Positions 35,007-45,179 of a stretch of 64,000 bases of DNA are shown piece after piece. The notes under the pieces were generated by a model. That model did not search any database. It was given only the letters and a program-made list of their open reading frames with translations, and was not told the DNA's origin. The stretch is taken from positions 9,982,001 through 10,046,000 of the forward strand of contig OZ022259.1 of NCBI GenBank assembly GCA_963978905.1. The letters run 5' to 3'. The DNA is from Trichostrongylus colubriformis. Its lineage: Eukaryota > Nematoda > Chromadorea > Rhabditida > Trichostrongylidae. How positions within the stretch are numbered: the first letter of the stretch is position 1; each line of letters opens with the position of its first letter. Both the position numbers and the translations under genes were made by a program.

Positions 35007-35485
35007 TGTCATGACTCTGCAGTCATGATCACGAGGAAGCGGCTAGGTGCCTCTTGGTACCTACGTTTCACAACGCCAGCATACACGCAATAACCGTTCA
35101 ATGGTCAAGCAGGCACTTTTATGGCCATCTAACACAAGGTTTGTACCGCCCACAATTGGGGGTACAAATACCGCGTTCGAGGGAGGAGCAAGGCAGTTCA
35201 GTCAGCTCTATTCAGTTTAGTTAGTTTAGCTCAGTCTTCTCCTCTCTCTCTGTTCAGGCTCTTTGCCCTACAAGCGGCCTTGCCGCACGAGACAAGACAC
35301 TAACACGCCGGTGGACCTGCCACCTGTCCACAACTTACACATCCACACGACAACAAACACTGTTAACAAGTGATGTATATCGTAGGTAGCTATTATTGTA
35401 AAATAGTCAGCTTTGTATACTCATGTTGTATAATAAAGGAATTAAACTAAAGAGTTGTACGACAAACTACCACTGAATCAAAACA
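35007..35485 (+). repeat. 3' LTR
   Basis: 479 bp, apparently identical to the 5' LTR over its whole length; followed by the target duplication CGTAG at 35486-35490. Confidence 0.93.
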
Positions 35486-36740
35486 CGTAGCTGTTAATGT
35501 TGCGCGCTTATTGCGACACAAAGGGCAGTCATTAGGTCTCCAACCAGGGTCAAGCCGAGGAATCCTCGACAGGCACTCGTATTTGGGACGCTGGGATGGG
35601 TGGAGGGGTGGGGGGCTGGTCTCAATCGTTGAGGTAGGCAGTAATCAACGAAATTCCTCAGGCAAAGATTCTTTAGTGTAAAGGGGAGTTGGGATAAAAC
35701 TGACTGACTGGGCTCAAACCCAGAACTAATACTTAATTTATTCTTTACTTAAAAACTTCGAAGGACATACAGAAAGAGGCACCCCGTAAATAGGAAACAA
35801 GGTGGAAAACAAATCTCTAAGATAAGTTCAAGACGATATTGTAGAGAGGAGAAAGAATGGAAAAATTTAAAACAAAGGCCAGGCCGTTTCCTTGGTTTTT
35901 TTTTGGGATTGGGGACTGTGAACAAAGGGTCAAGCTTCTGAAGTCAAACCAGCATAACTTAGCGAGACATCTTATTAACATGATATTTTGTTCACAATTT
36001 ACAATTCCAAGATGACAACGGGAAGTGTACCATTTAAATTGATGGATTGCCGATCGAAACATCATGCGTGGCGTGTCCCGCAACGAAGCTGACCAACGTC
36101 AGTAGCCCTCTCGTTGATCCGCTGGTACCGAAAACACGTACAAAGGGACTTCCGGAATTCACCGATCAGCCATGGGGGGCGGTATCTATCTGACAATGTG
36201 TATGAATACTCAAGAAAATATGGGAATGAAAACGTAAAGTGATCACATCTTGGTACGATTACAAGCACGTAAACTGTGCCAGGAGCCACTATGCGGACCA
36301 GGAAAACGTATGTTCTCATCAAGGATGTGAGTGAAAGCATCATGCATGGCGGATCTCACAGGAAGGCTAGCCGAAGCCGATGACCCTCTCGTTGGCCTTC
36401 TGAGAGCAAAAGATGTGTACTGAAGGCATAACAGCCAAATGTGTCATTTGGCTGCTATTTCAAGCTTAGTTTGAGCAGAGCAGTCGTTAGAAAGCACCTC
36501 GCAGATCCCACGCCGAAAATCGGCTCTCATGAAGTCAAGTTTGAAGGAAGTTACTCCCATTTGAAGTGGGTTACCTCAAATATTCTCCAAATTCTCTTGA
36601 TTGGACTTGCTCATAGAAAACTACGCAACCATCGCGATCAATCCATTAAACCAAGTTCCCAATAGATTCAGCCAAGGGTGTTACTACAGAAACAGTTTAC
36701 ACGAGTTTGAAATTTGAGTTTTAGTAAAGTTACAAGTACA
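35486..36740. other. Unassigned flank with a divergent direct repeat
   Basis: No gene recognised. A ~90-bp unit at 36,060-36,150 ('CATCATGCGTGGCG...CCCTCTCGTTGATCC') recurs diverged at 36,338-36,425 ('CATCATGCATGGCG...CCCTCTCGTTGGCC'). Confidence 0.45.
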
Positions 36741-36890
36741 GTCCATTTCACAGCACTAGATAGGACGTGGCCTGAGTGGTGAGAGTGAGAGTGTGCAGCG
36801 ATAGTGAGAGTGTGTGGCAGAGTGAGAGAGTTCGATACACACTCACCGAAGCCCGTAGGCCAAGCCCTATCAAGTGCTCCGGAAGGGAGT
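36741..36890. mobile_element. Small MITE (TAGGGCGTGGCCT ends), copy 2
   Basis: Begins GTCCATTTCACAGCACTAGA, has end motifs TAGGACGTGGCCT and AGGCCAAGCCCTAT, and finishes near a CTCCGGAAGGGAG. The interior GAGAGTGTGTGGCAGAGTG is the reverse complement of the 27.5-kb copy. Confidence 0.6.
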
Positions 36891-38221
36891 GTAATCAAAG
36901 AGTGCTCAAATTTTCGTCAGAGAAGACAGAGCATCCCATCGCGACGCGACCATCGCGGCTGAGCGCATTACATGGTTGCTGTTCAGCTTCTCACATTTTA
37001 TTCCCTTTCCTTCATCCTTAATTCCTGCGCACAGCTTGTAAAACTTTTAACCCTTCTACTCTATCATCGGAGGACGAGCACACGACATAGTCAGCGACGC
37101 TTTCGTTCCGACATACATACTGAATTCCAATAAGTCCTTGTTTTTCTTATTTTGTCACGAGTTGAGCCCCACGTTTTTAGACCAAAGGCTCTTAATTTTC
37201 TTGACGAATCGCATTTACTCGGTAGAAACCAGAGAATTAGCGGAACCTGAAGAAGGTGGGCCCCTTTTTTTAGAAGGGGGTCGTTTTTTCTGGAAATTCT
37301 CCACGACTCTGACTCCGAAGCCTCTCAAATAAGACTGGAAAAATTAAGCCTACCTGTGTCTCATGTGGTCACCTGGCGTTTCCTTTCCCTTCTGATTTCT
37401 CTCCTGTTACTACTGTATGAATCCGTCGCCAACGCTTTCGTGAGCGAGGAGAGCCTCTTCTACGCTTTTCAAGCGGTTTATCCGTCTTCTTCGTTGGCTA
37501 TTCATCTCTATGCAACTTTTACAGTTGATTAGTCTCACAAGATTGTAGTAAAATATGCATTTGACGTGGATAAGGGTAGACTTCAACAGAAGAGTGATAC
37601 TAGCACAATTAACATATTTATGCCGTGTAACCATTTACACACCACATACAAACACTGGTCACCACTCTAGCTGAACTGAAAGCGTTATGTAAACATGAAG
37701 CGTGATGTAAAATGTACGATCAAATCTGTTCATTCCAATCCCATAGGAGCGTACAGCAATTCAGCACCTGATTGTATCGACAGCAGTCCATCCTCTGGAA
37801 TTATAAAAAGTACAAGGGCGATATGTTCGGTGATCCTTTTGTAGAGACATCGTCAGGGGCAATTTTTGCCGTCTAAGGGATAGTCATAAAATGTGAAGGT
37901 CAAGGTGCTCTATAGGGCAACAACAGAGAGGGAACGGAGTGGAGTAGCTTTCTTCTGATTCCCTCCTTTTTCCCTTTACATCACCAGCTGATGAAGGCTG
38001 ATGCAGACCGCGAGGGGCTAAAGCCATAAGGTCGCAAATGTTCCCCGCTTTCGGAGCGACTCGGATCACCTGTCCGGACTCTAATTTGTTTAGAGTGTAC
38101 ATGCCTTCCCTGTTTTTACTTTCTCCTTTCCCCTTATTTGTGCCTTTGGGGGCATCCCAAGCAAACAATTCGCGTTTTGGGATGTGCCACGCATATGTAG
38201 TAGTTTCGTTAATATTGTGTT
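36891..38221. other. Unassigned region
   Basis: No exon chain recognised. The 142-codon minus frame at 37884-38312 overlaps a dispersed repeat and has no domain. Confidence 0.4.
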
Positions 38222-38430
38222 GGCAGATGAATGGGATTTGGCCCATATAATGACTCGCGAGGACCGATGTGCAGGTCAGCGCATTTATCCTTACAGACAG
38301 GTATGGTACCAATTCACCGATTCCCCGGAGGGATGGAAGGCTTGTTTGGTTTGGGCGGGCATTGATGCGGAATGAAATCCCCTGGACATATAAGTAGGTG
38401 TGTGCGTCACCTGTCGCCCGCCTCTGCTGA
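38222..38430 (+). repeat. Dispersed repeat R4, copy a
   Basis: Carries GGGATTTGGCCCATATAATG, a CAGGTCAGC block and GGATGGAAGGCTTG.TTGG followed by GGGCATTGATGC. The same blocks in the same order occur at 53.6 (-), 58.2 and 62.2 kb, with shorter pieces at 60.8 (-) and 62.55 kb. No TIR is obvious. It may be a SINE or a helitron-like derivative. Confidence 0.6.
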
Positions 38431-38464
38431 TACTATAGGATATTGATTTATTATTATTATTACC

Positions 38465-38512
38465 AGTTGTGCTAACGCACATACTGCGCGCGTACCGTAG
38501 TGGGCGTCAATG
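38465..38512. repeat. Detached right end of the piggyBac-type MITE family
   Basis: TGCGCGCGTACCGTAGTGGG followed by CGTCAATGGGT corresponds to the right 40 bp of the element at 13706-14292. The TTAA has decayed to TCAG and no left end is nearby. Confidence 0.55.
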
Positions 38513-38549
38513 GGTCAGTCGGGATCGCTTTTTTCTGTGAATTTACTCA

Positions 38550-38865
38550 GTCACCACATCACGCTCCGCCCACTGTGGGCGGACTTTCTCTCATTTTGTG
38601 TGCGTTTGAGATAACATGTCATGGTTATTTCTGCCTTTTTTTCGTGGTATCAAGTATGCATTTGAACCGAGTTGTGAACTCTTGTTTTACGGACCCCCCT
38701 TCAGGGTGCGTTCCACACACTGTGCCCAGGCGTCTTTCATGAGTACTCATGGCTGACCTCACCCCATCTTTTCCTCACTTCTGGACCATTTTTGAACCGA
38801 ACAAACAGTTTTTGATCCAAGTACCGAACGCTTTAGTGCACGCTCCGCCCACCGTGGGTGGGGCT
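38550..38865 (+). repeat. Two isolated minisatellite core units
   Basis: CACGCTCCGCCCACTGTGGG (38,559 on) and CACGCTCCGCCCACCGTGGG (38,834 on), each followed by a GGC(T)T run, match the palindromic core of the 28-kb minisatellite. Intervening sequence is unassigned. Confidence 0.5.
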
Positions 38866-38994
38866 TGACCTGGTTCGTGTGTGCTCTTTATTGTCCCATG
38901 CCTTACCCATCCCGAACTTGTCCCCGTCTTCATAGGTTATTTTTCAAGTTTTTTTCAAGCTCTTATTTCGTGACAGACAGAGGGATGGACTGTC

Positions 38995-39615
38995 TACGCA
39001 GGGATAGACGGGCAGACGGACGGGAGGAGGAGCGCAGGGATAGACGGGCAGACGGACTCTTATTGTTGGACCAACACTGATGTACCATAGAAAGAGATTT
39101 TTTGTTCCACAAGAACAGGGAATTCTACGCAGGGATAGACGGGCAGACGGACGGGAGGAGGAGCGAACATTGAGATGAATTAGAATTATACTATCCGAAT
39201 TTATGTTGTAAAGTTCAGGAATAAAAATGGATGAGTAAAAATAACTGTGATATCAAAATGAGCTGAACTTACTCGAATCCGCGACATAGCACCTTCGCTC
39301 CTTTTTGACATTCCAGAAAAATCAAATTCCATAGCTGCGTCGCTAGCACTACACTGGAAAGAAGGGACTGCAATTCTGTTCGACAGTGAATGAGTATAGT
39401 TCCCAAATCGAGTGCTATCAAGTTTCAGTACCTTTAGGCTTTAAAAGACTGTAGGCACGTTACATGATTATTGTGATTTCTGCAGCATCGATCCTTTATA
39501 AGGTTGGAGACTAAGTTTCCACCGTTTTGACCTCTTCTCTTTAGCACCGACTCTTATTGTTGGACCAACACTGATGTACCATAGAAAGAGATTTTTTGTT
39601 CCACAAGAACAGGAC
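38995..39615 (+). repeat. Patchwork of interleaved duplications
   Basis: AGGGATAGACGGGCAGACGG occurs three times (about 39,000, 39,036 and 39,128), twice followed by ACGGGAGGAGGAGCG. A 60-65-bp segment containing TCTTATTGTTGGACCAACAC and ending at AAGAACAGG occurs at about 39,057 and again near 39,549. The blocks are joined in different orders, as in template-switch or end-joining filler DNA. Confidence 0.8.
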
Positions 39616-40349
39616 AAGAGAGGAAAGCCGGAAACATCCCACAATAACGCTATTTTTACCTCCTCAAATGCATATATCGCGATTGTTAGATGGAATCTAG
39701 TTAGCCGCCATAGTGCATCGTAACGACGCGAAAAAGGTGCAGCCTGACTAGTTACCTAGGAATCAACTGTTCCAAGAAGATTAATCGACCCATTTGATTA
39801 TCGCGAAATGTGCCTTCCAAAGGAGGGAGCAACCGTCTCCTCTTTCTACTAAGGCTGAGGCAAAATGAATGATACGCTGAATGTGCGGATTGACCCTCCA
39901 AAAATCCCTGAGAAAGCTCAGGTGCGCAGCTTTTCATGAGATGTCCCCTCGTTCCAAAAGTACTCAGAAGCATATTAAAATTTTTCGTACGACTGGATTG
40001 CTCCCTTATGAAGCAGGCTTCAGATGTTATAAGAGAGCCCTTGTCTTTTTGGTACGAAGCCACCAAAACTGCTCAAGAAATTGCGCCTTATGAAGGAAGA
40101 TGGAGCATATGCGAGGGCAGCTTGAAAGCTCAATTTCAAAAGTAATTGGAGGCTAACACTCCAAGAAGTAATAAACTGTTCTGAGTGGGAATGGTAAAAT
40201 CCAGGTACTGAAATGCTGAGTTTCTTCTGGCCCGTTCTGGCTATCTTTGTTCGAGAAGGATTCATCAGGTACTTTTGGTTCATGATGATTTGGGATTTCT
40301 CTCGATAATACTAGCATTTGATTGACATGTCTTCTCGATAACTGACCTT

Positions 40350-42060
40350 CTCACATCAGTACGTAATACCACACATTTCCATGTTTATCATGACGCAAGC
40401 TAGAATCCATCCATCCGCGTCCGGCTTGTCCATTTGATTGGGGTTGGAAATGAGGTGAGCGTACATGCCCTGTTTGTCGCGAAATTCTCGAAATCCTTTT
40501 GATACGAGCTGTGCTCCACTGTCTGACACACTCGCGGATTTAAGAATCGCGAAAACTGCATCGTTAATTTCCTTAGGGTTCTTTCCATTGAAGAAGGCGG
40601 CATATTGTAAGCTTCTGGTTATTTTCAGTATGAATCGACTGACACAAGATACATTCCCCAATGGTTAGGTACGGCGTATCGATGGGAACTTGATCTCAAG
40701 ATTTCTTCTCATCTGACCACGAGCACAGTACAGTTTTCCGTTGCAGTTTTGCTGCTCCTTGACAGTAACGGCAACGGCGTACGTTTTCATCAATGTCTCG
40801 ATTGACATTTGTTCAATATATTGGGTCATTCCATAAGTAGTGTCGTTTTTTTCCAAGCAAAAATTTTTGTCATAAAATCACAAGTTTTTGCAGCATGTCA
40901 TGTATCATTCGAAAGGAAATTTTCTGCTCTACAAAATCACATGTATAGTTTCTGAATACGTTAGTATGGCGTCGAGATTTAGGTTGGCGAAGAGGTAGGT
41001 CCAGCCGACAAAAATTGGCCAAACCGGCAACCAATTGAAACACTATTTTTCACTTTAGGAAAATCAACCAGTCATGTGTCGCGTACTTAGTCCAGACCTC
41101 TTCTACAAATTCCAATATTTAGTTGATCGAGAAGTGTCGTTCTTTCTCCACATTTAGTTTTTCCTCCACAACTCGGTGATTTTAGACAATTTCTTCGAAC
41201 CAAGGCAAGAAAATTTTCTCAACCAATCAGTTGAAAGAGTGGTGAAATGTTAAGAACAGGGTGTGGGGTGGGAACAGGGAAATATCACTGACCGGATTCC
41301 TTAACTTTCTTTGGAGAAAATAAATTGTGAAAAATGTCAACTGGACCCCTGTCACATGGTATTAAAACTCAAACTGAATGCAGCCAAAAGGAACTAGAAC
41401 GATGTTTTCGATACAGCAGAAAACGTTCTTCGAAGTGGTTCATGAAATAATGCTGAGCAAGGAGATTGAACGAAAAAAATTTTATTTTGAATAAGTGTGG
41501 GTGCTTTTGAAAAAAAAAATTTAGAAAAAGAACGACACGAATTCTTGATCAATTAAATATTGAAAATTGTAGAAGAGGTTAGGAGTAAGTACGCGACACA
41601 TGATTGGTTGATTTTCCTGAAGTGAAATATAATGTTTCAATTGATTGCCGGTTTGGCCAATTTTCGTCGGCTAGACCTACCTCTTCGCCAGCCTAAATGT
41701 CGGCGCCATTCTAACAAACTCAGAAACTGAACATGTCATTTTGTAGAGCAGAAAATTTCCTTTCGTATGATACATGAAATGCTGCAAAAACGTGTGATTT
41801 TATGGCAAAAATTTTTGCTTGAAAAAAAACGACGCTACTTATGGAATGACCCAATACATATCCTCTAGCGAGCATCTTCATTTGAGTCACTCCTAAATTT
41901 CCATCGTGCAGTTGTACTGTACTGCCTCTTGCAGTGATTCTGGAGTGACAACTCTGTGACCAAAAATAGGCATCCATCTTGTGTAGAAAGTGTATATCGT
42001 AGAGCTTCTCAATTGCACATATCATTTTTGGTTTCTCAGGCCATTCCTCTCGCTGTAACA
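40350..42060 (-). pseudogene. Gypsy integrase, split by a transposon insertion
   Basis: The upstream half (42060-41855) reads QLHDGNLGVTQMKMLARGYV, the start of the integrase H2C2 zinc region. The sequence stops at a TA and resumes at 40820 with VNRDIDENVRRCRYCQGAAK, the Cys part of the same zinc motif. Core-domain pieces follow (SGAQLVSKGFREF and PQSNGQAG near 40,560-40,440), corresponding to the DNGTQF...PQSNGQAER blocks of functional enzymes, with key acidic residues altered. Confidence 0.85.
40821..41854. mobile_element. TA-flanked DNA transposon with long TIRs, nested in Gypsy
   Basis: Both ends read TTGGGTCATTCCATAAGTAG inward and are flanked by TA (40819-40820, 41855-41856). The inverted arms match for about 330 bp (40,821-41,155 against 41,515-41,854), including GGCCAAACCGGCAA and ATCATGTGTCGCGTACTTA segments. 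The unique centre is about 350 bp, with no transposase. TA target and end sequence suggest the Tc1/mariner superfamily. A degenerate relative lies at 48,658-49,648. Confidence 0.88.
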
Positions 42061-42178
42061 CACATATAACCTTCGAAATTTCTCCGTCTTTCCTGGAATC
42101 TTCTTGGATTGAAGTTCTGATACAGATAGCTCGTTTATGGTAGGTTTATTACGAAAAGAGTTTCCTGCTTCACTTTAG

Positions 42179-42540
42179 CTATCGCGATATCTTCGTACTG
42201 ATTGTCCATGGTAGGATGAGCCTACACAATGCATCGGCCTGTCCAGATTTGATTGTGCTTCGAAACTCAATAGAGAAGTCGTACCCCATCAATATCAACT
42301 CCATCATTGGAAACGGTTTGCCACGAGATCTGTTCCATTTTCTTCCTCCCGAAAAGGTGAAGCCACGGCTTGTGATCTGCCAACAATTCGTATCATCGTC
42401 CATATATGTAGCAATGAAATTTGTACTGGATATCGAGGCGAGTCCTCCTTTTTTGATCTCACCATGGTTCTTTCAGCAACTGTGAGGCTTGTGCTGAAGT
42501 GACAGACTGCCTTTTCTGTACCATTTAGCATTTTATGATG
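42179..42540 (-). pseudogene. Gypsy RNase H region
   Basis: Two overlapping frames give the landmarks: KAVCHFSTSLTVAER, then LILMGYDFSIEFRSTIKSGQ followed by ADALCRLI. These match the 'fasrtLt.aErnY' and 'YdF.IeYr...n.nADaLSR' blocks of Ty3/Gypsy RNase H. A frameshift lies between them. Confidence 0.8.
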
Positions 42541-42799
42541 ACGGCTCCAACTCCGCAGTCTGAAGCGTCAGCAGCAACAACTTCTTCCAAAGTGGGATCG
42601 CTTGTCAAAAACAGATACGATGCTAGTACTTCCTTAGCTTGTTGAAGCTTCACCACGATTGATGGTCCATTTAAAAAGAGCGTCTTTCTTCAACAAATCA
42701 TCGAGCGGGCGTGTATACGGCGCATTTCGGCCACAAATGATACTCAGTAACGGATCATTTCCAGGAACGAGCGAACTTCTGCGACGTTCCGTGGCCTGG

Positions 42800-43400
42800 C
42801 ATCTGGCGAACGACTTTCTCCGAATCTAGACGACGTCCGTATCAGTGATGAATCCAAGGTAGCGAATCTTAGGCTTGAAAACACTGCATTTCTTCAAACG
42901 GACACGGAAGCCATATTCAGAGATCCTGTTTAGAAAAGCCTTCAAATTCTTGTTGCGCTCGTAGTATGTGCGGCCTCTGGCAACGATGTCTTCAAAACAT
43001 ACAGCAACGCCTTGTGGTCCCCCCAATCGTCGGATCCATGACTTGCTGAAAAATGCAGGGTGCTGATCTGACCTCGAAGGGCAGACGATTATAACGATAT
43101 AGTCCCTCATAGGCACTTATTGTCAGCATAGCCTTCAACTCTTCCCCGACTTCCACCTGCAGGTAAGCGTCTGCCGATTCGATTTGGCTAAAAAAGTTTG
43201 CCATTGAGCCTCGTGAATACATCTCCTGTAATAGATACTGGATGCTTATGTAACCGTAGGCCATCATTCAATCCTGTCGAGAAGTCGGCATATACGCGTA
43301 TTTGTTTGTTTTTCTCCTTGAAAGGTGCTGTCCATTCCGAGTGATCGACTGCTGAGGTCACGTCATCGAGCTCGAACGGTCTTTCGCCACGCCATCAAAA
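42800..43400 (-). pseudogene. Gypsy reverse transcriptase
   Basis: Reading along the minus strand: DHSEWTAPFKEKNKQIRVYA followed by DFSTGLNDGL; then FSQIESADAYLQVEVGEELK; then YNRLPFEVRSAPCIFQQVMD; then LNRISEYGFRVRLKKC with RYLGFITD. These are the fingers, the palm (first Asp in SADAY) and the thumb. The YxDD catalytic block is disrupted by frameshift (the sequence around GVAVCFEDIV lacks the normal pair). Confidence 0.88.
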
Positions 43401-43779
43401 CTCGAACGGTCAATGCGGGAACAGAGGCATGGGAGACTGGTCGTTTCTTTTCCAAGGCTGGTACAACATTTTCCTTAGATTACAGCTTTGCCTTCATTTT
43501 CTTGCATCGACCAAGCTGAAAACTCCTGCGAATCGTTTCCACAGATCCGTAACAGATTCACATCGGACTTTGTGCTCGGTTCACCTTTCAGCAATGGTAT
43601 TTCTTTGAACTCCTTGTATGCGGGAAGTAGTACTCACCATCCCAAATCTAGCACATTTGTGGTTTTGGTGACGTAGCAATAACCATTTCCTCGAATTCTC
43701 GTTCCATTAACGGTCGTTCACGGAGAAATCGTGTTCAATGGTGACCCATCTGCCGTATTGACTGGCATAATACACGATT

Positions 43780-44030
43780 TCAAAACAAGGATCCCAGCAT
43801 CCTCCATGCCTGACGTGAAATCAATGTGTTATATGCACCCGTGCCAGTCTGGAAGTGTGTTGGCTATTCTCTGACAGTCACTTTGACATATGTTCTCGCG
43901 TCCTCAACGGTAAGGCTTGCAACATTTTTGCATTCTTTCCCTTTGTAGCGATGGTGCCTCTTACTTCGTTTCTTGGGCATCAGGTTTAGAGGTGAGCAGA
44001 CGTTTTTGTATTGTGCTCCACTACAATTGA
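43780..44030 (-). pseudogene. Gypsy gag knuckle and protease remnant
   Basis: FNCSGAQYKNVC resembles a CCHC knuckle with the first Cys replaced. A basic KKRSKRHHRYKGKECKNV stretch follows. GTGAYNTLIS corresponds to the protease DTGA.xTLIS block; the catalytic Asp position reads Gly and a stop lies just upstream. Confidence 0.65.
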
Positions 44031-44560
44031 ATCACCTCACTTTTTTTTTCTTACAGCGTGAACGCCATACATAGTACTCATGTTTGCGTTATCCTGCTTC
44101 AAACCCGTAAAACTTCCACAGCGGCGAGATCTTCAATCGTTAACGACGCATCTTCTGCTTACGTATCGAGTCGATAAAGCATTCTAACGTGCTCCTCGAA
44201 ACGAGGCGTCTTGAAGTCCTGCCACAAACTGTAGCGTCTTCATAGCCGTATAATCTGTCTTCATATAGGCTTCTTCATCCATACGTTTGTGTTTGCGAAC
44301 TCGGATAGGTACCTAATACCAAATCCGTTCTAACATAAACATATGTTATTTTCAAGCACTCATATCGTCGGCGAATCAATATCTTTGTGGATGCAAAACT
44401 TCTGATGATTTCTTATTGCTATGTCGAAATCGGTCACCTGCAGCTATAGTGGCAAAACATCACCTGCATATTTACAATATGCCGTATCTTCGAGTTTGAA
44501 CAGAACAAGTTCCCTCTTTTTTTCCTCTAGATCACTCGGTTCTCTAATTGAGGGTTCATA

Positions 44561-45113
44561 CCTCTTATACCAAGACAAGCAGCGTCTTCAATTCTTTATA
44601 CTGGAATTGCTGATGCCCAAAACCCTGAAGAAGCACCTTCAGGGGTGCGCTTGCAATGGAGGTAGCTCCGGATGTCCCTGACACCCTGACCGTATGTAGA
44701 TTCTGCTTCTGATGTTGATCGCTACTTGTTGTATCTCCACAAGGCAGCCGCAAGTCGTTTACTGAGATCAACAGTAAAACTGCTCGTTATTCGGGAGAAC
44801 TTCCTTCCAGACAACAATGATACGGGATCAGTGTAAACACAACGATCATTACCCAACACAAAACGTCCAAACCCAAAACCAAGTTGAGCACCAAAAATTT
44901 TATTACAGTTAATTAGTTATGTTGAGAAATTATGAAAGTGTTTTTCTCTGTATAGCACACGACATTCTCTCAACTCCTCAGCCCAAAAGAATAGTCAGAG
45001 GCTTGCTAGTGACAGCAAATTTCAATGGACCATCTTATCTCCGGTCACGATGTTGTAAGGATGCCGTCACCATTGCCTTGCACACCCTTTAGTAACAACG
45101 AAGTGATGCTCAC
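44561..45113. other. Unassigned spacer
   Basis: No domain or exon recognised. The 5' portion of the Gypsy element or its LTR would be expected here but could not be read. Confidence 0.35.
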
Positions 45114-45179
45114 CTCAGTTCCGCTGAATACGATAGCCAGTACTAACAGAAGCAAATGAACGACGGCTGCTTTCACCAT
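45114..45179 (-). CDS. Possible first exon encoding a signal peptide
   Basis: ATG followed by 22 codons, MVKAAVVHLLLLVLAIVF plus SGTE: a textbook secretory signal with a positive start, hydrophobic core and small-residue cleavage region. It ends precisely at GAG|GTGAGC. Signal-peptide first exons of this length are common in nematode secreted proteins. No second exon could be found; the downstream sequence is soon occupied by the Gypsy remnant. Confidence 0.35.

Larger units (their letters stand above)
29557..35485 (+). mobile_element. Complete env-only LTR retroelement
   Basis: Two direct LTRs of 479 bp (29557-30035 and 35007-35485) appear identical by eye, run TGTC...AACA, and are bounded by the 5-bp duplication CGTAG (29552-29556 and 35486-35490). 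A primer site follows the 5' LTR. The 4,971-bp interior contains a degenerate short-repeat array, a short signal-peptide-like frame and one long ORF for a phlebovirus-type envelope glycoprotein. No gag, protease, RT, RNase H or integrase motif is readable on either strand. The identical LTRs imply recent insertion, so mobilisation must have used enzymes supplied in trans. Phlebovirus-like envelopes are known from nematode BEL/Pao (Cer7-like) elements; assignment of this derivative to BEL/Pao rests on the env alone. Confidence 0.9.
40340..44560 (-). mobile_element. Decayed Gypsy (Ty3-type) retrotransposon
   Basis: Read on the minus strand, the order is gag knuckle, protease, reverse transcriptase, RNase H and integrase: the Ty3/Gypsy order. 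The coding sequence is broken by many stops and frameshifts, and by a 1,034-bp transposon inserted in the integrase. I could not identify LTRs. Boundaries are approximate; the gag part near 44,390-44,560 is guessed from an acidic, helical-looking frame. Confidence 0.85.

Noticed and set aside
37884..38312. 142-codon minus-strand ORF
   Set aside because: Overlaps R4 repeat DNA and has no homologous motif; probably fortuitous.
39752..40066. 104-codon minus ORF downstream of the Gypsy integrase
   Set aside because: Considered as a Gypsy C-terminal extension; no chromodomain or other motif seen, so not annotated.
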